A program made the position numbers and the translations under genes. From assembly GCF_041052385.1 (NCBI RefSeq), contig NZ_CP163439.1, positions 9,475,001 to 9,539,000 on the forward strand: 64,000 nt of DNA. Direction: 5' to 3'. Below the pieces are notes generated by a model. That model saw only the letters and a program-made list of their open reading frames with translations. It was not told where the DNA came from and made no database searches. Source of the DNA: Streptomyces sp. R28. GTDB lineage: Bacteria; Actinomycetota; Actinomycetes; Streptomycetales; Streptomycetaceae. This document shows, piece after piece, positions 35,122 to 44,658 of the stretch (its first letter is position 1; each line of letters starts with the position of its first letter).

Positions 35122-35450
35122 GGCCGCAGCGGATCGTGGCCGATCGTCATCAACTGATGCCGACGGCGCGTCTGTTCGGGCTCGGGCTCGTTCTCCAGAT
35201 CCGCCTCGGCGCTGACGGTGTCCACGACGTCGTACATCACCTGGACGTCGTCGTCCGTGAGATCGGTGCGCCGCTTCTGCAGGATCGCGAGGACGTGCTG
35301 CCCGGTCGGTGTGCCGGCCTGGTCCGGCAGCGGCTCGGTCTCCTCGTCCGCGTCACTGACCCGCAGCCAGGTGGCCAGCTCCTGCGAGGTCATGTTCACC
35401 ACGCGGTGGAACTCCTGCCACAGCGTGTCGAGTTCGAGGGCGTCGGTCAT
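35118..35450 (-). CDS. DUF3140 family protein
   Basis: Small acidic protein of 110 residues. It begins LDTLWQEFHRVVNMTSQELATW and has a short WLRVSD helix, then an acidic linker and ILQKRRTDLTDDDVQVMYDV, the pattern of DUF3140. The start at 35450 follows AGGAGAGG. In other actinobacteria such proteins accompany DNA-repair or Ku-like genes. Here it is co-transcribed with the HhH-GPD gene. The upstream region carries a striking 14-base phased repeat. Confidence 0.85.
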   Translation of the reverse strand: MTDALELDTLWQEFHRVVNMTSQELATWLRVSDADEETEPLPDQAGTPTGQHVLAILQKRRTDLTDDDVQVMYDVVDTVSAEADLENEPEPEQTRRRHQLMTIGHDPLRP

Positions 35451-35469
35451 TGGTGCCTCTCCTTGGCGA

Positions 35470-35529
35470 GTACGGCTCTTCGCGTACGACGTGTCCCGTA
35501 CGGCATTCTCCGTACGGCGCTCCCCGTAC
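35470..35529. repeat. Five GTAC motifs phased every 14 bases
   Basis: The palindrome GTAC occurs at 35470, 35484, 35498, 35512 and 35526, exactly 14 bases apart each time. On the minus strand the unit is GTACG followed by nine bases ending mostly in GCC or GTC. The period is not a multiple of three, so it is not a coding repeat. It fills the gap between dps and the DUF3140 gene. Confidence 0.85.
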
Positions 35530-35536
35530 CGTCGTG

Positions 35537-36019
35537 TCACTCGTCGCGCGGCCAGTTCTCGGCGTCGAACATCCAGCGCTGCTTCTCCAGCTCGCTCGTG
35601 ATGCCGATCAGCAGGTCCTGTGTCACCGGGTCCGGCTCGGCGGTCGCGTCGATACGTTCGCGCAGCCGCTCTATGGTCGCCCCCAGGGCGTCCACGACCA
35701 GCTGGACGACCTCCGTGTCGCGCAGCCAGCCCTCCTTGGGGCCGGGCAGCGTGTAGGCCGCGGCGATGGTCTCCGGCCGGCCGTCGGGCGGCAGGCCGAG
35801 GGCCGCGGAGCGTTCGGCGACCGTGTCGGAGAACGAGCGGGCCACCGACACCACGTCGTCGAGCTGTAGATGGATCGAGCGGAACCGCGGTCCCACGATG
35901 TTCCAGTGCGCCTGCTTCCCGATCAGCGAGAGTCCGAGAAGATCGACGAGAGTGCTCTGCAGGGCCTCCCCGGCGACCCGGCGAGCCGGTTCGGGAAGCG
36001 TGCTCTTGACGACAGTCAT
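35537..36019 (-). CDS. dps: Dps-family DNA-protecting ferritin-like protein
   Basis: Mini-ferritin of 160 residues that stores iron and protects DNA in stress. The inter-subunit ferroxidase site is visible in GKQAHWNIVGPRFRSIHLQLDD (His38, His50 and Asp54 in place of the classical HxxxDE arrangement). The four-helix bundle continues through DTVAERSAALGLPPDGRPET, and a C-terminal EKQRWMFDAENW closes the fold. The start at 36019 follows AGGAGGAG. Confidence 0.93.
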   Translation of the reverse strand: MTVVKSTLPEPARRVAGEALQSTLVDLLGLSLIGKQAHWNIVGPRFRSIHLQLDDVVSVARSFSDTVAERSAALGLPPDGRPETIAAAYTLPGPKEGWLRDTEVVQLVVDALGATIERLRERIDATAEPDPVTQDLLIGITSELEKQRWMFDAENWPRDE

Positions 36020-36163
36020 ACCGAGCTCCTCCTTCTGGCTTTGTTCTGCTGGCTGTGTCCTGGGCGGTATGGAACGGTGCGGCGCCGTAACCACTCCAGA
36101 CGCCGCGACCCCTCCATGCGGGCGCGGGTGCCCAGGGCGAACCTGTGCAAAACGCGAGGTGTC

Positions 36164-36973
36164 TCAATGTGCGAACACGCCGTCCAGGAAGTGGGTCACG
36201 TCCGCGAACACCTCCGCCCTGTTCGTCTCGTGGAACACCTCGTGCCGGGCCCCCGGGTAGACGCGCTCGGTCAGCTCGTTCCCGCGCAGCTCCTCGACGC
36301 CGACCCGGCTGCCGGGGAGCGGCACCAGGCGGTCCTCGTCGCCGTGCAGCCACAGCAGGGGCAGACGCCCGAGGTCGCCGCCCTTGGACACGGTGTCCAG
36401 CATCCGGGCGAACGCCTCCACCGTCGGCCGCTTCATCGGGCCGTGCCAGACCAGCGGATCCGCCGCGTACGCCGCACCCACCTCGGGGTCGCGGGAGAGT
36501 GCGGCGGGGCTGATCGGCGTGTCGGGGATCTCGTCGAGGGCGAGCAGCCGCCGGGGCAGGGCCCAGTCCCCGATCACGGGCCCGGACAGCACCAGGGCGG
36601 CGAGTCCGTCGCCGTGGAGCTGCGCGTAGCGGGCCGCGATCAGACCGCCCATGGAGTGCCCGATCAGGACGACGGGCAGGTCCGGATACGCGGCCCGGGC
36701 CAGGTCGGCGACGGCGTGCACATCGGCGACCACGTCCTCGAAGTCCTCGATCACCACACGCTCGCCCGCCGACCTCCCGTGACCGACGTGATCGGGCCCG
36801 AACACGGCCGCACCGTGCTCGACGAGGACGTCCGCCACCTCGGCGTACCGGCCGGCGTGCTCCCCGTAGCCGTGGATCACCAGCGCCACGTAGCGGGGCC
36901 GAGGGCTCGGCCATGCGCGTACGACGATCGGTCCCCGGCTTCCAGCAAGTACATGCTCGTGGGTGTCGGCCAT
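36164..36973 (-). CDS. Alpha/beta hydrolase, monoacylglycerol lipase / lysophospholipase type
   Basis: Serine hydrolase of 269 residues. The oxyanion region is VIHGYGEHAGRYAEVAD, the cap-preceding motif is GPDHVGHGRSAGER and the nucleophile elbow is IGHSMGG (Ser at about residue 105). The acid is in LHGDEDRLVP and the His in YPGARHEVFHE. This combination is typical of MglL-type monoacylglycerol lipases. No signal peptide is present, so it acts in the cytoplasm. It is divergent from the thiolase gene, which fits lipid turnover. Confidence 0.93.
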   Translation of the reverse strand: MADTHEHVLAGSRGPIVVRAWPSPRPRYVALVIHGYGEHAGRYAEVADVLVEHGAAVFGPDHVGHGRSAGERVVIEDFEDVVADVHAVADLARAAYPDLPVVLIGHSMGGLIAARYAQLHGDGLAALVLSGPVIGDWALPRRLLALDEIPDTPISPAALSRDPEVGAAYAADPLVWHGPMKRPTVEAFARMLDTVSKGGDLGRLPLLWLHGDEDRLVPLPGSRVGVEELRGNELTERVYPGARHEVFHETNRAEVFADVTHFLDGVFAH

Positions 36974-37043
36974 GTCTCCTCGTCCCCTCCGGCTGCGTCG
37001 GTGAAGGTGCCCCGGGATCTTCCCAGGGCGCGGCGGGGCGGTC

Positions 37044-37067
37044 TATAGTCCAAAACTAGCGGTGCTA
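37044..37067. promoter_or_regulatory. Putative operator palindrome and -10 upstream of thiolase
   Basis: TAGC-GGT-GCTA at 37057-37067 is an inverted repeat in a short AT-rich island. TATAGT at 37044-37049 could be a -10 box 8 bases before it. It sits 46 bases before the thiolase GTG. Operators of TetR type in Streptomyces often have this TAGC...GCTA form; the binder is unknown. Confidence 0.5.
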
Positions 37068-37112
37068 ATTAAATGGGTGTCGATTCATACCGCCCGGTCA
37101 GGAGAGATCCTC

Positions 37113-38300
<1,188 letters not shown>

Positions 38301-38366
38301 CAATCTCCCACTTGGCGAGACGGTCCTTACCCGCACCGGTTGTCCGGACATAGCATCGGTCTCCGC

Positions 38367-39140
38367 ATGGACACGATGACACTCTGGAACATCACCGGTG
38401 GCGGGTTCGCCGCGCTCGCCTTCGCGGCCCTGCTCGTCGGCTTCTCGAAGACGGCCGTGAGCGGGGCCAACACGGTCAGCCTCGCGATCTTCGCCGCCGT
38501 GCTGCCCGCCCGCGCCTCCACCGGCGTCCTGTTGCCGATCCTGATCGCCGGGGACGTGCTCGCCGTTCTCACCTACCGACGGCACGCCCACTGGCCCACG
38601 CTGTGGCGGCTGTTCCCCGCGGTCGCGGCCGGCGTCGTCTTCGGCACGGTGTTCCTGATGTGGGCGGACGACGGGATCGTCCGTACGTCGATCGGCGCGA
38701 TCCTGCTGCTGATGGCAGGCGTGACGGTGTGGCGCCGCCGTACGGCCGAGACGGAGGAGGAACCGGACTCGGTCACCACGCGGGCCGGCCGGGTCAAGGC
38801 CCGCTCGTACGGCGTCCTGGGCGGCTTCACCACCATGGTCGCCAACGCGGGCGGCCCGGTGATGTCGATGTACCTGCTGTCGGCCGGCTTCCGAAAGCTC
38901 GGTTTCCTCGGGACGTCCGCCTTCTTCTTCCTGATCGTCAACGTCTCCAAGGTGCCCTTCAGCGTCGGACTCGGCCTGATCGACGGCCCCTCGCTGCTGC
39001 TCGACGCGGCGCTCGTGGCGTTCGTCGTGCCCGGTGCGTTCCTCGGCAAATGGGCTGTGCACCGGATCAACCAGCGCCTGTTCGAGCAACTCGTGATCGC
39101 GGCGACGGTCGTGGGCGGTGTACAGCTACTGCTGCGCTGA
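38367..39140 (+). CDS. TauE/SafE family (sulfite exporter-like) membrane protein
   Basis: Integral membrane protein of 257 residues with seven to eight hydrophobic segments arranged as two halves. It begins GGGFAALAFAALLVGFSKTA, and the second half repeats the pattern with GVLGGFTTMVANAGGPVMSMYL. The GFxxxxxANAGGP element is the TauE/SafE signature. Members export sulfite, sulfoacetate or organic anions. Start at ATG 38367. No sulfur-metabolism genes are adjacent, so the substrate is open. Confidence 0.92.
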   Translation: MDTMTLWNITGGGFAALAFAALLVGFSKTAVSGANTVSLAIFAAVLPARASTGVLLPILIAGDVLAVLTYRRHAHWPTLWRLFPAVAAGVVFGTVFLMWADDGIVRTSIGAILLLMAGVTVWRRRTAETEEEPDSVTTRAGRVKARSYGVLGGFTTMVANAGGPVMSMYLLSAGFRKLGFLGTSAFFFLIVNVSKVPFSVGLGLIDGPSLLLDAALVAFVVPGAFLGKWAVHRINQRLFEQLVIAATVVGGVQLLLR

Positions 39141-39977
39141 CTCCCGCAGTTGCGCCAGCAGGGCCGGCAGATCGGCGAAGGAGTCGATCACGCGGTCGGG
39201 CGTACCGCTCGCGGCCCGGTGCGTCTGCGGCAGGTACTTGCCGGTCTTGACCAGCACGCCCGTGACACCGGCCCGCTGTGCCGCGAGCACATCGGACTCG
39301 ATGTCGTCGCCCACCATCACCGCCTCCTCGGCACCGACCCCCACATGCGCCAGCACCGCCTCGAAGAACGCGGCCGACGGCTTGCCCGTGATCTCCGCCT
39401 CGACCCCCGCTGCCTTCTCCAGGCCGACCAGGAACGCGCCGGTGTCCAGCTGCAACCCCTGCTCGGTACGCCAGTACAGATTCCGGTGTATGGCGACCAG
39501 TCGCGCCCCGCGCTGCACATGCCCGAAGGCCCGGTTGAGCGCCGCGTAGTCGAACTCGGGCCCGGCGCCACCGACGACCACCACGTCCGGAGCGGAACCG
39601 TCGCCCTCGTCATCGCCGACGACGGTGATCCCGCCCAGGTCCTCCGCGATGTCCCCGCTGTTCAGCAGCGCACACCGCGCCCCCGGACAGTGCTCGGCGA
39701 GATACGCGGCGGTGACGGCGGGCGCGGTCAGGATGTCCTGCGCGGACACCGGGAACCCGGCGTCCGCCAGCGTCCGGGCGATCGACGCCCGCGTCCGCGA
39801 GGTCGTGTTCGTGACCAGCGCCACGCCGAGCCCGGACTCGCGGATCTCCCGCAACGCCTCGACCGCATCGGGCAGGGGCCGCCACGAGACGGTGAGGACC
39901 CCGTCGATGTCGATGAGGACGGCACGTAGGGATCCCGTGCGAGGACGATGGTCATCGGCCGGCGCCGGGCCGCTCAA
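39126..39977 (-). CDS. HAD-superfamily phosphatase, NagD-like (subclass IIA)
   Basis: Haloacid dehalogenase-type phosphatase. Motif I is VLIDIDGVLTVSW, motif II is VALVTNTTSRT, and motifs III/IV are ITGKPSAAFFEAVLAHVGV and AVMVGDDIESDVLAAQRAG. This is the NagD/p-nitrophenylphosphatase layout. The start is uncertain: the frame has no ATG near motif I. A TTG at 39977 overlapping the TGA of the upstream secreted hydrolase is the best candidate, giving 283 residues. The 3' end overlaps the TauE gene end by 15 bases, convergent. Confidence 0.85.
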   Translation of the reverse strand: MSGPAPADDHRPRTGSLRAVLIDIDGVLTVSWRPLPDAVEALREIRESGLGVALVTNTTSRTRASIARTLADAGFPVSAQDILTAPAVTAAYLAEHCPGARCALLNSGDIAEDLGGITVVGDDEGDGSAPDVVVVGGAGPEFDYAALNRAFGHVQRGARLVAIHRNLYWRTEQGLQLDTGAFLVGLEKAAGVEAEITGKPSAAFFEAVLAHVGVGAEEAVMVGDDIESDVLAAQRAGVTGVLVKTGKYLPQTHRAASGTPDRVIDSFADLPALLAQLRESAQQ

Positions 39978-41455
39978 GGAGCGATCCCGACACCCTTGAT
40001 GCCGCTCCAGGCCTGTTCCTGAGCCGCCGTCATGGCGGGCCACCGCAGCCCGCCCGGGCGCGGCTCGACGCGCGAGGCGTACGGCGACGGGCGGAACGCC
40101 GGGTCGTAGAAGCAGCCGGTGGCGTACGTACGGTCGAAGGCCGCGCACGAGGCTGCGATCGACAGGGCCGTCGGCCGCTCCTCCGTCCGCACCCACCGGT
40201 CCAGGGCCGCGATGGAGGCGGCGTACTCGGCGTCGCTCATCTGGCTGTGCTCGTGCTCCCGCGTGAACGTCTGCACCAGACGCCCGCCCCGGCCGGCCCC
40301 GCGCAGCGTGTCCCGGTAGGCCGCCTCGTGCTCGACGAACGCCGTCGGGTCGTCGATGGCGCGCAGGGTGAGCACCGGGACCGGGACCTCGCCCGTGAGG
40401 TCGCTGTCGTAGGACAGATCGCGTACGGCCGTCGGGTCCGGGGAGAACCGCTCGACGCCGGCGTTGAGCGCCTCGTCGTCATGCGACCCGGAATACCGGA
40501 CGCCACGGTTTCCGAACGGATTCCGGCCCCCGAGACGGTGGTGCACGATGTCCCGGAACGTGAAGGTCGCCCACCGCAGATGCGACTCCAGCGTGTGCTC
40601 CGGGACCTTCGTGACCGCCAGGATGTCGTCGAGATTGCGCTGCTGCAGGGCGGTCCGCTCCTCGGGCGCCGACGCGTACCCGGTGCACTCCTGCAGCCGG
40701 GCGCGCAGCCCGGCGGTCGTCATGATCGAGTCGGCGCGCAGTCCTTGCCACAGCGGGTACTGCGGCTCGCTCGGGCGGGGGTGGTTGCGGCAGTAGTACT
40801 GGTAGACGACGCGCAGGTCGACGCGGTAGTCGTAGCCGCGCGAGCCCCCGGCGAGGACGCCGTTGGTGAGCAGCGCACCGTCGTACGTCCCCTGGCGCTT
40901 GCCGTAGGTCTCCACCACCTTCGCGGCGACGTTCCCGCCCCACGACTGGCCGTGCACATACGTCCGCCGTGGCGTGCCGAACTCCTCGGCGAACAGCCGG
41001 CGCACGCTCTCGGTGTCGGCGGCGGCCATCCGCGTCCCGTAGCCGCCCCGGCGGTACGACGAGCCCGCCCAGGCGTAGCCCTCCTTCACCATGACCGTCC
41101 AGCGGCCCAGATCGTCGAGGCTGCGGGCGGGGTCGGACTTCGCGCCGAGGTCCGGGCCGCCGTGGGCGTGCACGACGAGGGAGCCGTTCCAGTCGGCGGG
41201 TACGGCGATCGCGTAGTACGCGCCGTTGGAGTCGCGGCCGCTGTAGCAACGCGCCTTGCCGACGAGGTCGACGGGGCACGCGACGTGCGCCGGCCCTGAC
41301 GCCGGCTCCGGCGCCTCCCCCCGGGCGTTCGAGGCGCCGACGAGGAGGCCGACGGCGAGGGCACCGGTCAGCACAGCGGTCAGCGTCGTCCGCCGCCGTG
41401 CGGGCGACGGGACAGATCTGCGGATCAGTGAGTGCGTTCTCGTCCAGTCCAACAC
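39974..41455 (-). CDS. Secreted alpha/beta hydrolase
   Basis: Predicted secreted hydrolase of 493 residues. A basic n-region (ARRRTTLTAVLTGALAVGLL) forms the signal. The mature protein begins near EAPEPASGPAHVACPVDLVG. The oxyanion region is VVHAHGGPDLGAKS and the nucleophile elbow is YVHGQSWGGNVAAKV. The acid is in LRAIDDPTAFVEHE and the likely His is in TREHEHSQMSD. The subfamily resembles prolyl-oligopeptidase or feruloyl-esterase-like enzymes, but the substrate cannot be told. Four cysteines are spread over the mature protein, consistent with export. Confidence 0.85.
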   Translation of the reverse strand: MLDWTRTHSLIRRSVPSPARRRTTLTAVLTGALAVGLLVGASNARGEAPEPASGPAHVACPVDLVGKARCYSGRDSNGAYYAIAVPADWNGSLVVHAHGGPDLGAKSDPARSLDDLGRWTVMVKEGYAWAGSSYRRGGYGTRMAAADTESVRRLFAEEFGTPRRTYVHGQSWGGNVAAKVVETYGKRQGTYDGALLTNGVLAGGSRGYDYRVDLRVVYQYYCRNHPRPSEPQYPLWQGLRADSIMTTAGLRARLQECTGYASAPEERTALQQRNLDDILAVTKVPEHTLESHLRWATFTFRDIVHHRLGGRNPFGNRGVRYSGSHDDEALNAGVERFSPDPTAVRDLSYDSDLTGEVPVPVLTLRAIDDPTAFVEHEAAYRDTLRGAGRGGRLVQTFTREHEHSQMSDAEYAASIAALDRWVRTEERPTALSIAASCAAFDRTYATGCFYDPAFRPSPYASRVEPRPGGLRWPAMTAAQEQAWSGIKGVGIAP

Positions 41456-41629
41456 GCTGCTCCTCGTTCTCGTCGGCGCGTCGTCGAGCCGTGCGCCGCG
41501 ATGCTAGGGAGCGACGGGGTGAGGGACCACGATCTGATCGTTGTGTTCATAGTGTTCGCCCGAAAGGACGCTGGATCAGGCGGCGACCCGAGGTGCCGCC
41601 CGCCGGACGGCACCTCGTACGCTCGCCCC

Positions 41630-42376
41630 ATGTCCCCCCGCCACGTCCTGATCCTCGGCGGCACCACCGAGGCCCGCGAACTCGCCGCCGCGCTCACCAC
41701 GCACCCCGGCGTCCGCGTCACCACCTCGCTCGCGGGGCGTGTGGCACGGCCGGGCGCGGTCGAGGGCGACGTACGCGTCGGGGGCTTCGGCGGAGCGCAG
41801 GGCCTGGCCGACTGGCTGCGCGCCGAGCAGGTCGACACCGTCGTCGACGCCACCCACCCCTTCGCCGAGTCGATCACGGCCAACGCGGTCCGTGCCGCGA
41901 CGGCGACCGGGGTGCCGGCGGTCGTCCTGCGCCGCCCCGGGTGGCGGCCGGGACCCGAGGACCGTTGGCACGAGGTCGCGTCGCTCGACGAGGCCGCGGC
42001 CCTGCTGCCGAGCCTCGCCCGCCGGGTGTTCCTGACCACCGGCCGCCTGGGCCTGGCGGCCTTCGCCCACCTGAGGGACCTGCACTTCGTCGTACGCTCC
42101 GTCGACCCGCCCGAGCCACCGATGCCCCCGCACACCGAAGTCGTGCTGGCCCGCGGCCCGTTCACGACGGCCGACGAGTCGGCACTGTTGCGGGAGCACC
42201 GCATCGACGTCCTGGTGACCAAGGACAGCGGCGGAGAGGCGACATCGGCCAAGCTCACGGCCGCCCGCCGGCTCGCCCTCCCGGTCGTGGTCGTACGACG
42301 CCCCCCGCTCCCCGAGGGCGTGGACGCGGTGCCCGATGTGGCGGGGGTGCTGGAGCGGCTGGGCCTCGGCCCGTGA
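41630..42376 (+). CDS. cobK: Cobalt-precorrin-6A reductase
   Basis: NAD(P)H-dependent reductase of corrin ring macrocycle in vitamin B12 synthesis (precorrin-6A to precorrin-6B), 248 residues. Family signatures are VLILGGTTEARELAAAL, TVVDATHPFAESITANA and FLTTGRLGLAAF. The C-terminal VTKDSGGEATSAKLTAA is also typical. It is separated from cobF by an MFS exporter gene on the other strand; other cob genes are not in the window. Confidence 0.95.
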   Translation: MSPRHVLILGGTTEARELAAALTTHPGVRVTTSLAGRVARPGAVEGDVRVGGFGGAQGLADWLRAEQVDTVVDATHPFAESITANAVRAATATGVPAVVLRRPGWRPGPEDRWHEVASLDEAAALLPSLARRVFLTTGRLGLAAFAHLRDLHFVVRSVDPPEPPMPPHTEVVLARGPFTTADESALLREHRIDVLVTKDSGGEATSAKLTAARRLALPVVVVRRPPLPEGVDAVPDVAGVLERLGLGP

Positions 42377-42418
42377 CGGCCACCGAGCCGGAGGCCCCGC
42401 AGAGCGTCAGGCCGCCGT

Positions 42419-44500
42419 TCAGCGCGACTTGCTCAGCGCCGGTTCCTTGGCGCGGCCGGGCAACCCGGCGCTCAGGTCCTCCACCAGCAGCCGCTTGGCG
42501 ATCGTGTGGACCGCGCTGCGCAGCTCCGTGCCCGGTGGGCGGCCGATGTCCTCATGCACCCGGCCCTCGAGCCATGTGCCCCACGCCTTGCCGATGACCT
42601 CGGCCTCGCGGGTGCCCGCGTCGGTGTGGGAGAGGAGGGAGCCGTCGCGGGTGAGGTAGCCCTCGTCGACCATCCGGTCGAAGACCGGCAGGAGCACTTC
42701 CGGCGGCATGTGGCGGCGGGCCGCGATCAGGCCCAGGCTGGCGTGGCCGACCAGCCGGGTCAGCAGCTCGACCTGGATCACCGCCCAGGCGCCGGCCACG
42801 TCGAGGCGGGTGTCGGAGTCCGCGATGATCCGGCGTGCGGTGTCGGGCGTCAGGCTGCCGATGATCTTCCCGACGGACGCCTCCAGCACCCGCTGGGCGT
42901 TGGCGTCGTGCGGCGACGCGAACCCCTCGCCCATGTCGGTCGACCCCATGCGCGCACTGTCGCGCAGCGGCACCTGTCTGAGGAACAGGGCGACCACGAA
43001 GCCGAGCGCCGCGACCGGCACCGTCCACAGGAAGACGGTCTGGAGCGTGTCGGCGTACGCGTCGATGATCGGGGCGGCGACGGGCGAGGGCAGCCGGTGC
43101 AGGCCCTCGGGGCTGGTCGCGGCCTGGGTGATGGCGGCCGGATCGAGGCCACTGCCCGTCCTCACGGCGGCCTCGACGCCGTCGGTGAGGTGGGACGTGA
43201 GCGTGTTGGTGTAGATCGTGCCGAAGACGGCGGTGCCGAACGAACTGCCCAGTGTGCGGAAGAAGGTGACGCCGGAGGTCGCGGTGCCGAGGTCGGCGTA
43301 CCCGACGGTGTTCTGCACGGCGATCGTCAGGACCTGCATGCACAGGCCGATGCCGGTGCCCAGCACGAACATGTACAGCGACTCCAGCCAGGCACCGGAC
43401 GACGGCCCCATGAGGGACATCAGGAACAGCCCCACCCCCATCACCAGGGAGCCGACGATCGGGAAGATCCGGTACCTCCCCGTCTTGCTGACCACGTTGC
43501 CGCTGAACACCGACGCGATGAGCAGCCCGACCACCATCGGCAGCGTCCGCACACCCGAGACCGTGGCCGAGTCGCCGTCGACGTACTGCAGGTAGGTCGG
43601 CAGGTACGTCATCGCGCCGAGCATGGCGAAGCCCACGATGAAGCTGAGGACGGAGCAGACCGTGAAGACGGGGTTGGCGAACAGCCGCATGGGCAGCATC
43701 GGTTCCGCCGCCCGGGTCTCCGCCCAGCAGAACAGCCCCAGCGCGATCACGCCACCGACGAACAGGCCGATGATGACGCCGGAGCCCCACGCGTACTCGT
43801 TGCCGCCCCAACTCGTCGCCAGGATCAGCGCGCTGGCACCGACCGCGACGAGCGCGATGCCCAGGTAGTCGATGACGGGCCGCGACGCCGACTTCACCAC
43901 GGGGATCGTCCGGGCGGCCGCGACGACGACGAGGATCGCGATCGGCACGTTGACGTAGAACGCCCAGCGCCAGGTCAGATGGTCGGTGAACAGGCCGCCG
44001 AGCAGCGGTCCGATCACCGTCGCCACACCGAACACGGCACCGATCGCGCCCTGGTACTTGCCGCGTTCCCTGAGCGGGATGACGTCCGCGATCAACGCCA
44101 TCGCCGTCACCATCAGACCGCCGGCCCCGACGCCCTGCATCGCCCGCCAGGCGATCAGCAGTGACATGTTGGAGGCCAGCCCGCACAGGAACGAGCCCGT
44201 GATGAACACGATCGCGGAGACCTGGAAGACCACCTTGCGGCCGAACTGGTCGCCGAACTTCCCGACCAGGACCGTCGCGACGGTCTCCGCGAGCAGGTAC
44301 GACGTCACCACCCACGACATGTGCTCGGCGCCGCCCAGATCCGACACGATCGTCGGCAGTGCCGTGCCCACGATCGTCTGGTCGAGGGCCGCGAGCAGCA
44401 TGCCCAGCATGATCGTCACGAAGACGACATTGCGCCGCCGCACGTCCAGGACGGGCGGCTGTGAGGCGGCGGGCGGCGCGGTTTCCTCGGCGAGCGTCAC
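42419..44500 (-). CDS. MFS drug exporter, DHA2 (EmrB/QacA) family, with C-terminal cytoplasmic domain
   Basis: Fourteen-helix major facilitator of about 693 residues if GTG 44500 is used; a GTG at 44563 gives 21 more. Signatures are LDQTIVGTALPTIVSDLGG (motif D1), GKFGDQFGRKVVF (motif A) and RAMQGVGAGGLMVT. PLLGGLFTDHLTWRWAFYVN (motif C) follows. The final 150-160 residues are a soluble region with helix-turn-helix-like sequence (VELLTRLVGHASLGLIAARR, FDRMVDEGYLTRDGSLL). This tail is known in one actinobacterial subfamily and resembles a MarR/winged-helix domain. It lies between cobK and cobF. Confidence 0.92.
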   Translation of the reverse strand: MTLAEETAPPAASQPPVLDVRRRNVVFVTIMLGMLLAALDQTIVGTALPTIVSDLGGAEHMSWVVTSYLLAETVATVLVGKFGDQFGRKVVFQVSAIVFITGSFLCGLASNMSLLIAWRAMQGVGAGGLMVTAMALIADVIPLRERGKYQGAIGAVFGVATVIGPLLGGLFTDHLTWRWAFYVNVPIAILVVVAAARTIPVVKSASRPVIDYLGIALVAVGASALILATSWGGNEYAWGSGVIIGLFVGGVIALGLFCWAETRAAEPMLPMRLFANPVFTVCSVLSFIVGFAMLGAMTYLPTYLQYVDGDSATVSGVRTLPMVVGLLIASVFSGNVVSKTGRYRIFPIVGSLVMGVGLFLMSLMGPSSGAWLESLYMFVLGTGIGLCMQVLTIAVQNTVGYADLGTATSGVTFFRTLGSSFGTAVFGTIYTNTLTSHLTDGVEAAVRTGSGLDPAAITQAATSPEGLHRLPSPVAAPIIDAYADTLQTVFLWTVPVAALGFVVALFLRQVPLRDSARMGSTDMGEGFASPHDANAQRVLEASVGKIIGSLTPDTARRIIADSDTRLDVAGAWAVIQVELLTRLVGHASLGLIAARRHMPPEVLLPVFDRMVDEGYLTRDGSLLSHTDAGTREAEVIGKAWGTWLEGRVHEDIGRPPGTELRSAVHTIAKRLLVEDLSAGLPGRAKEPALSKSR

Positions 44501-44546
44501 GGGGCCACGATCACAGCGGGGAGTCGAGGGCGCATGCGGGGACAGT

Positions 44547-44579
44547 CCGCACGGGTGCCGCACGGGTGCCGCACGGGTG
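44547..44579. repeat. Three tandem 11-base repeats
   Basis: The unit CCGCACGGGTG occurs three times in a row without mismatch, just upstream of the MFS exporter start. Eleven is not a multiple of three. It also contributes the alternative GTG start at 44563, which makes that start doubtful. Confidence 0.85.
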
Positions 44580-44658
44580 CCGGTCCCCGAGGCGCCCCAT
44601 GGCGCCTCGTGCCGTTACCGCGCTTCCTGCCCCTGCTGCTGCCTCTGCCTCTACTGCT

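Noticed and set aside
42506..44164. 552-codon open frame antisense to the MFS exporter
   Set aside because: Arg/His/Asp-rich composition typical of a shadow frame; the MFS protein on minus has all its motifs.
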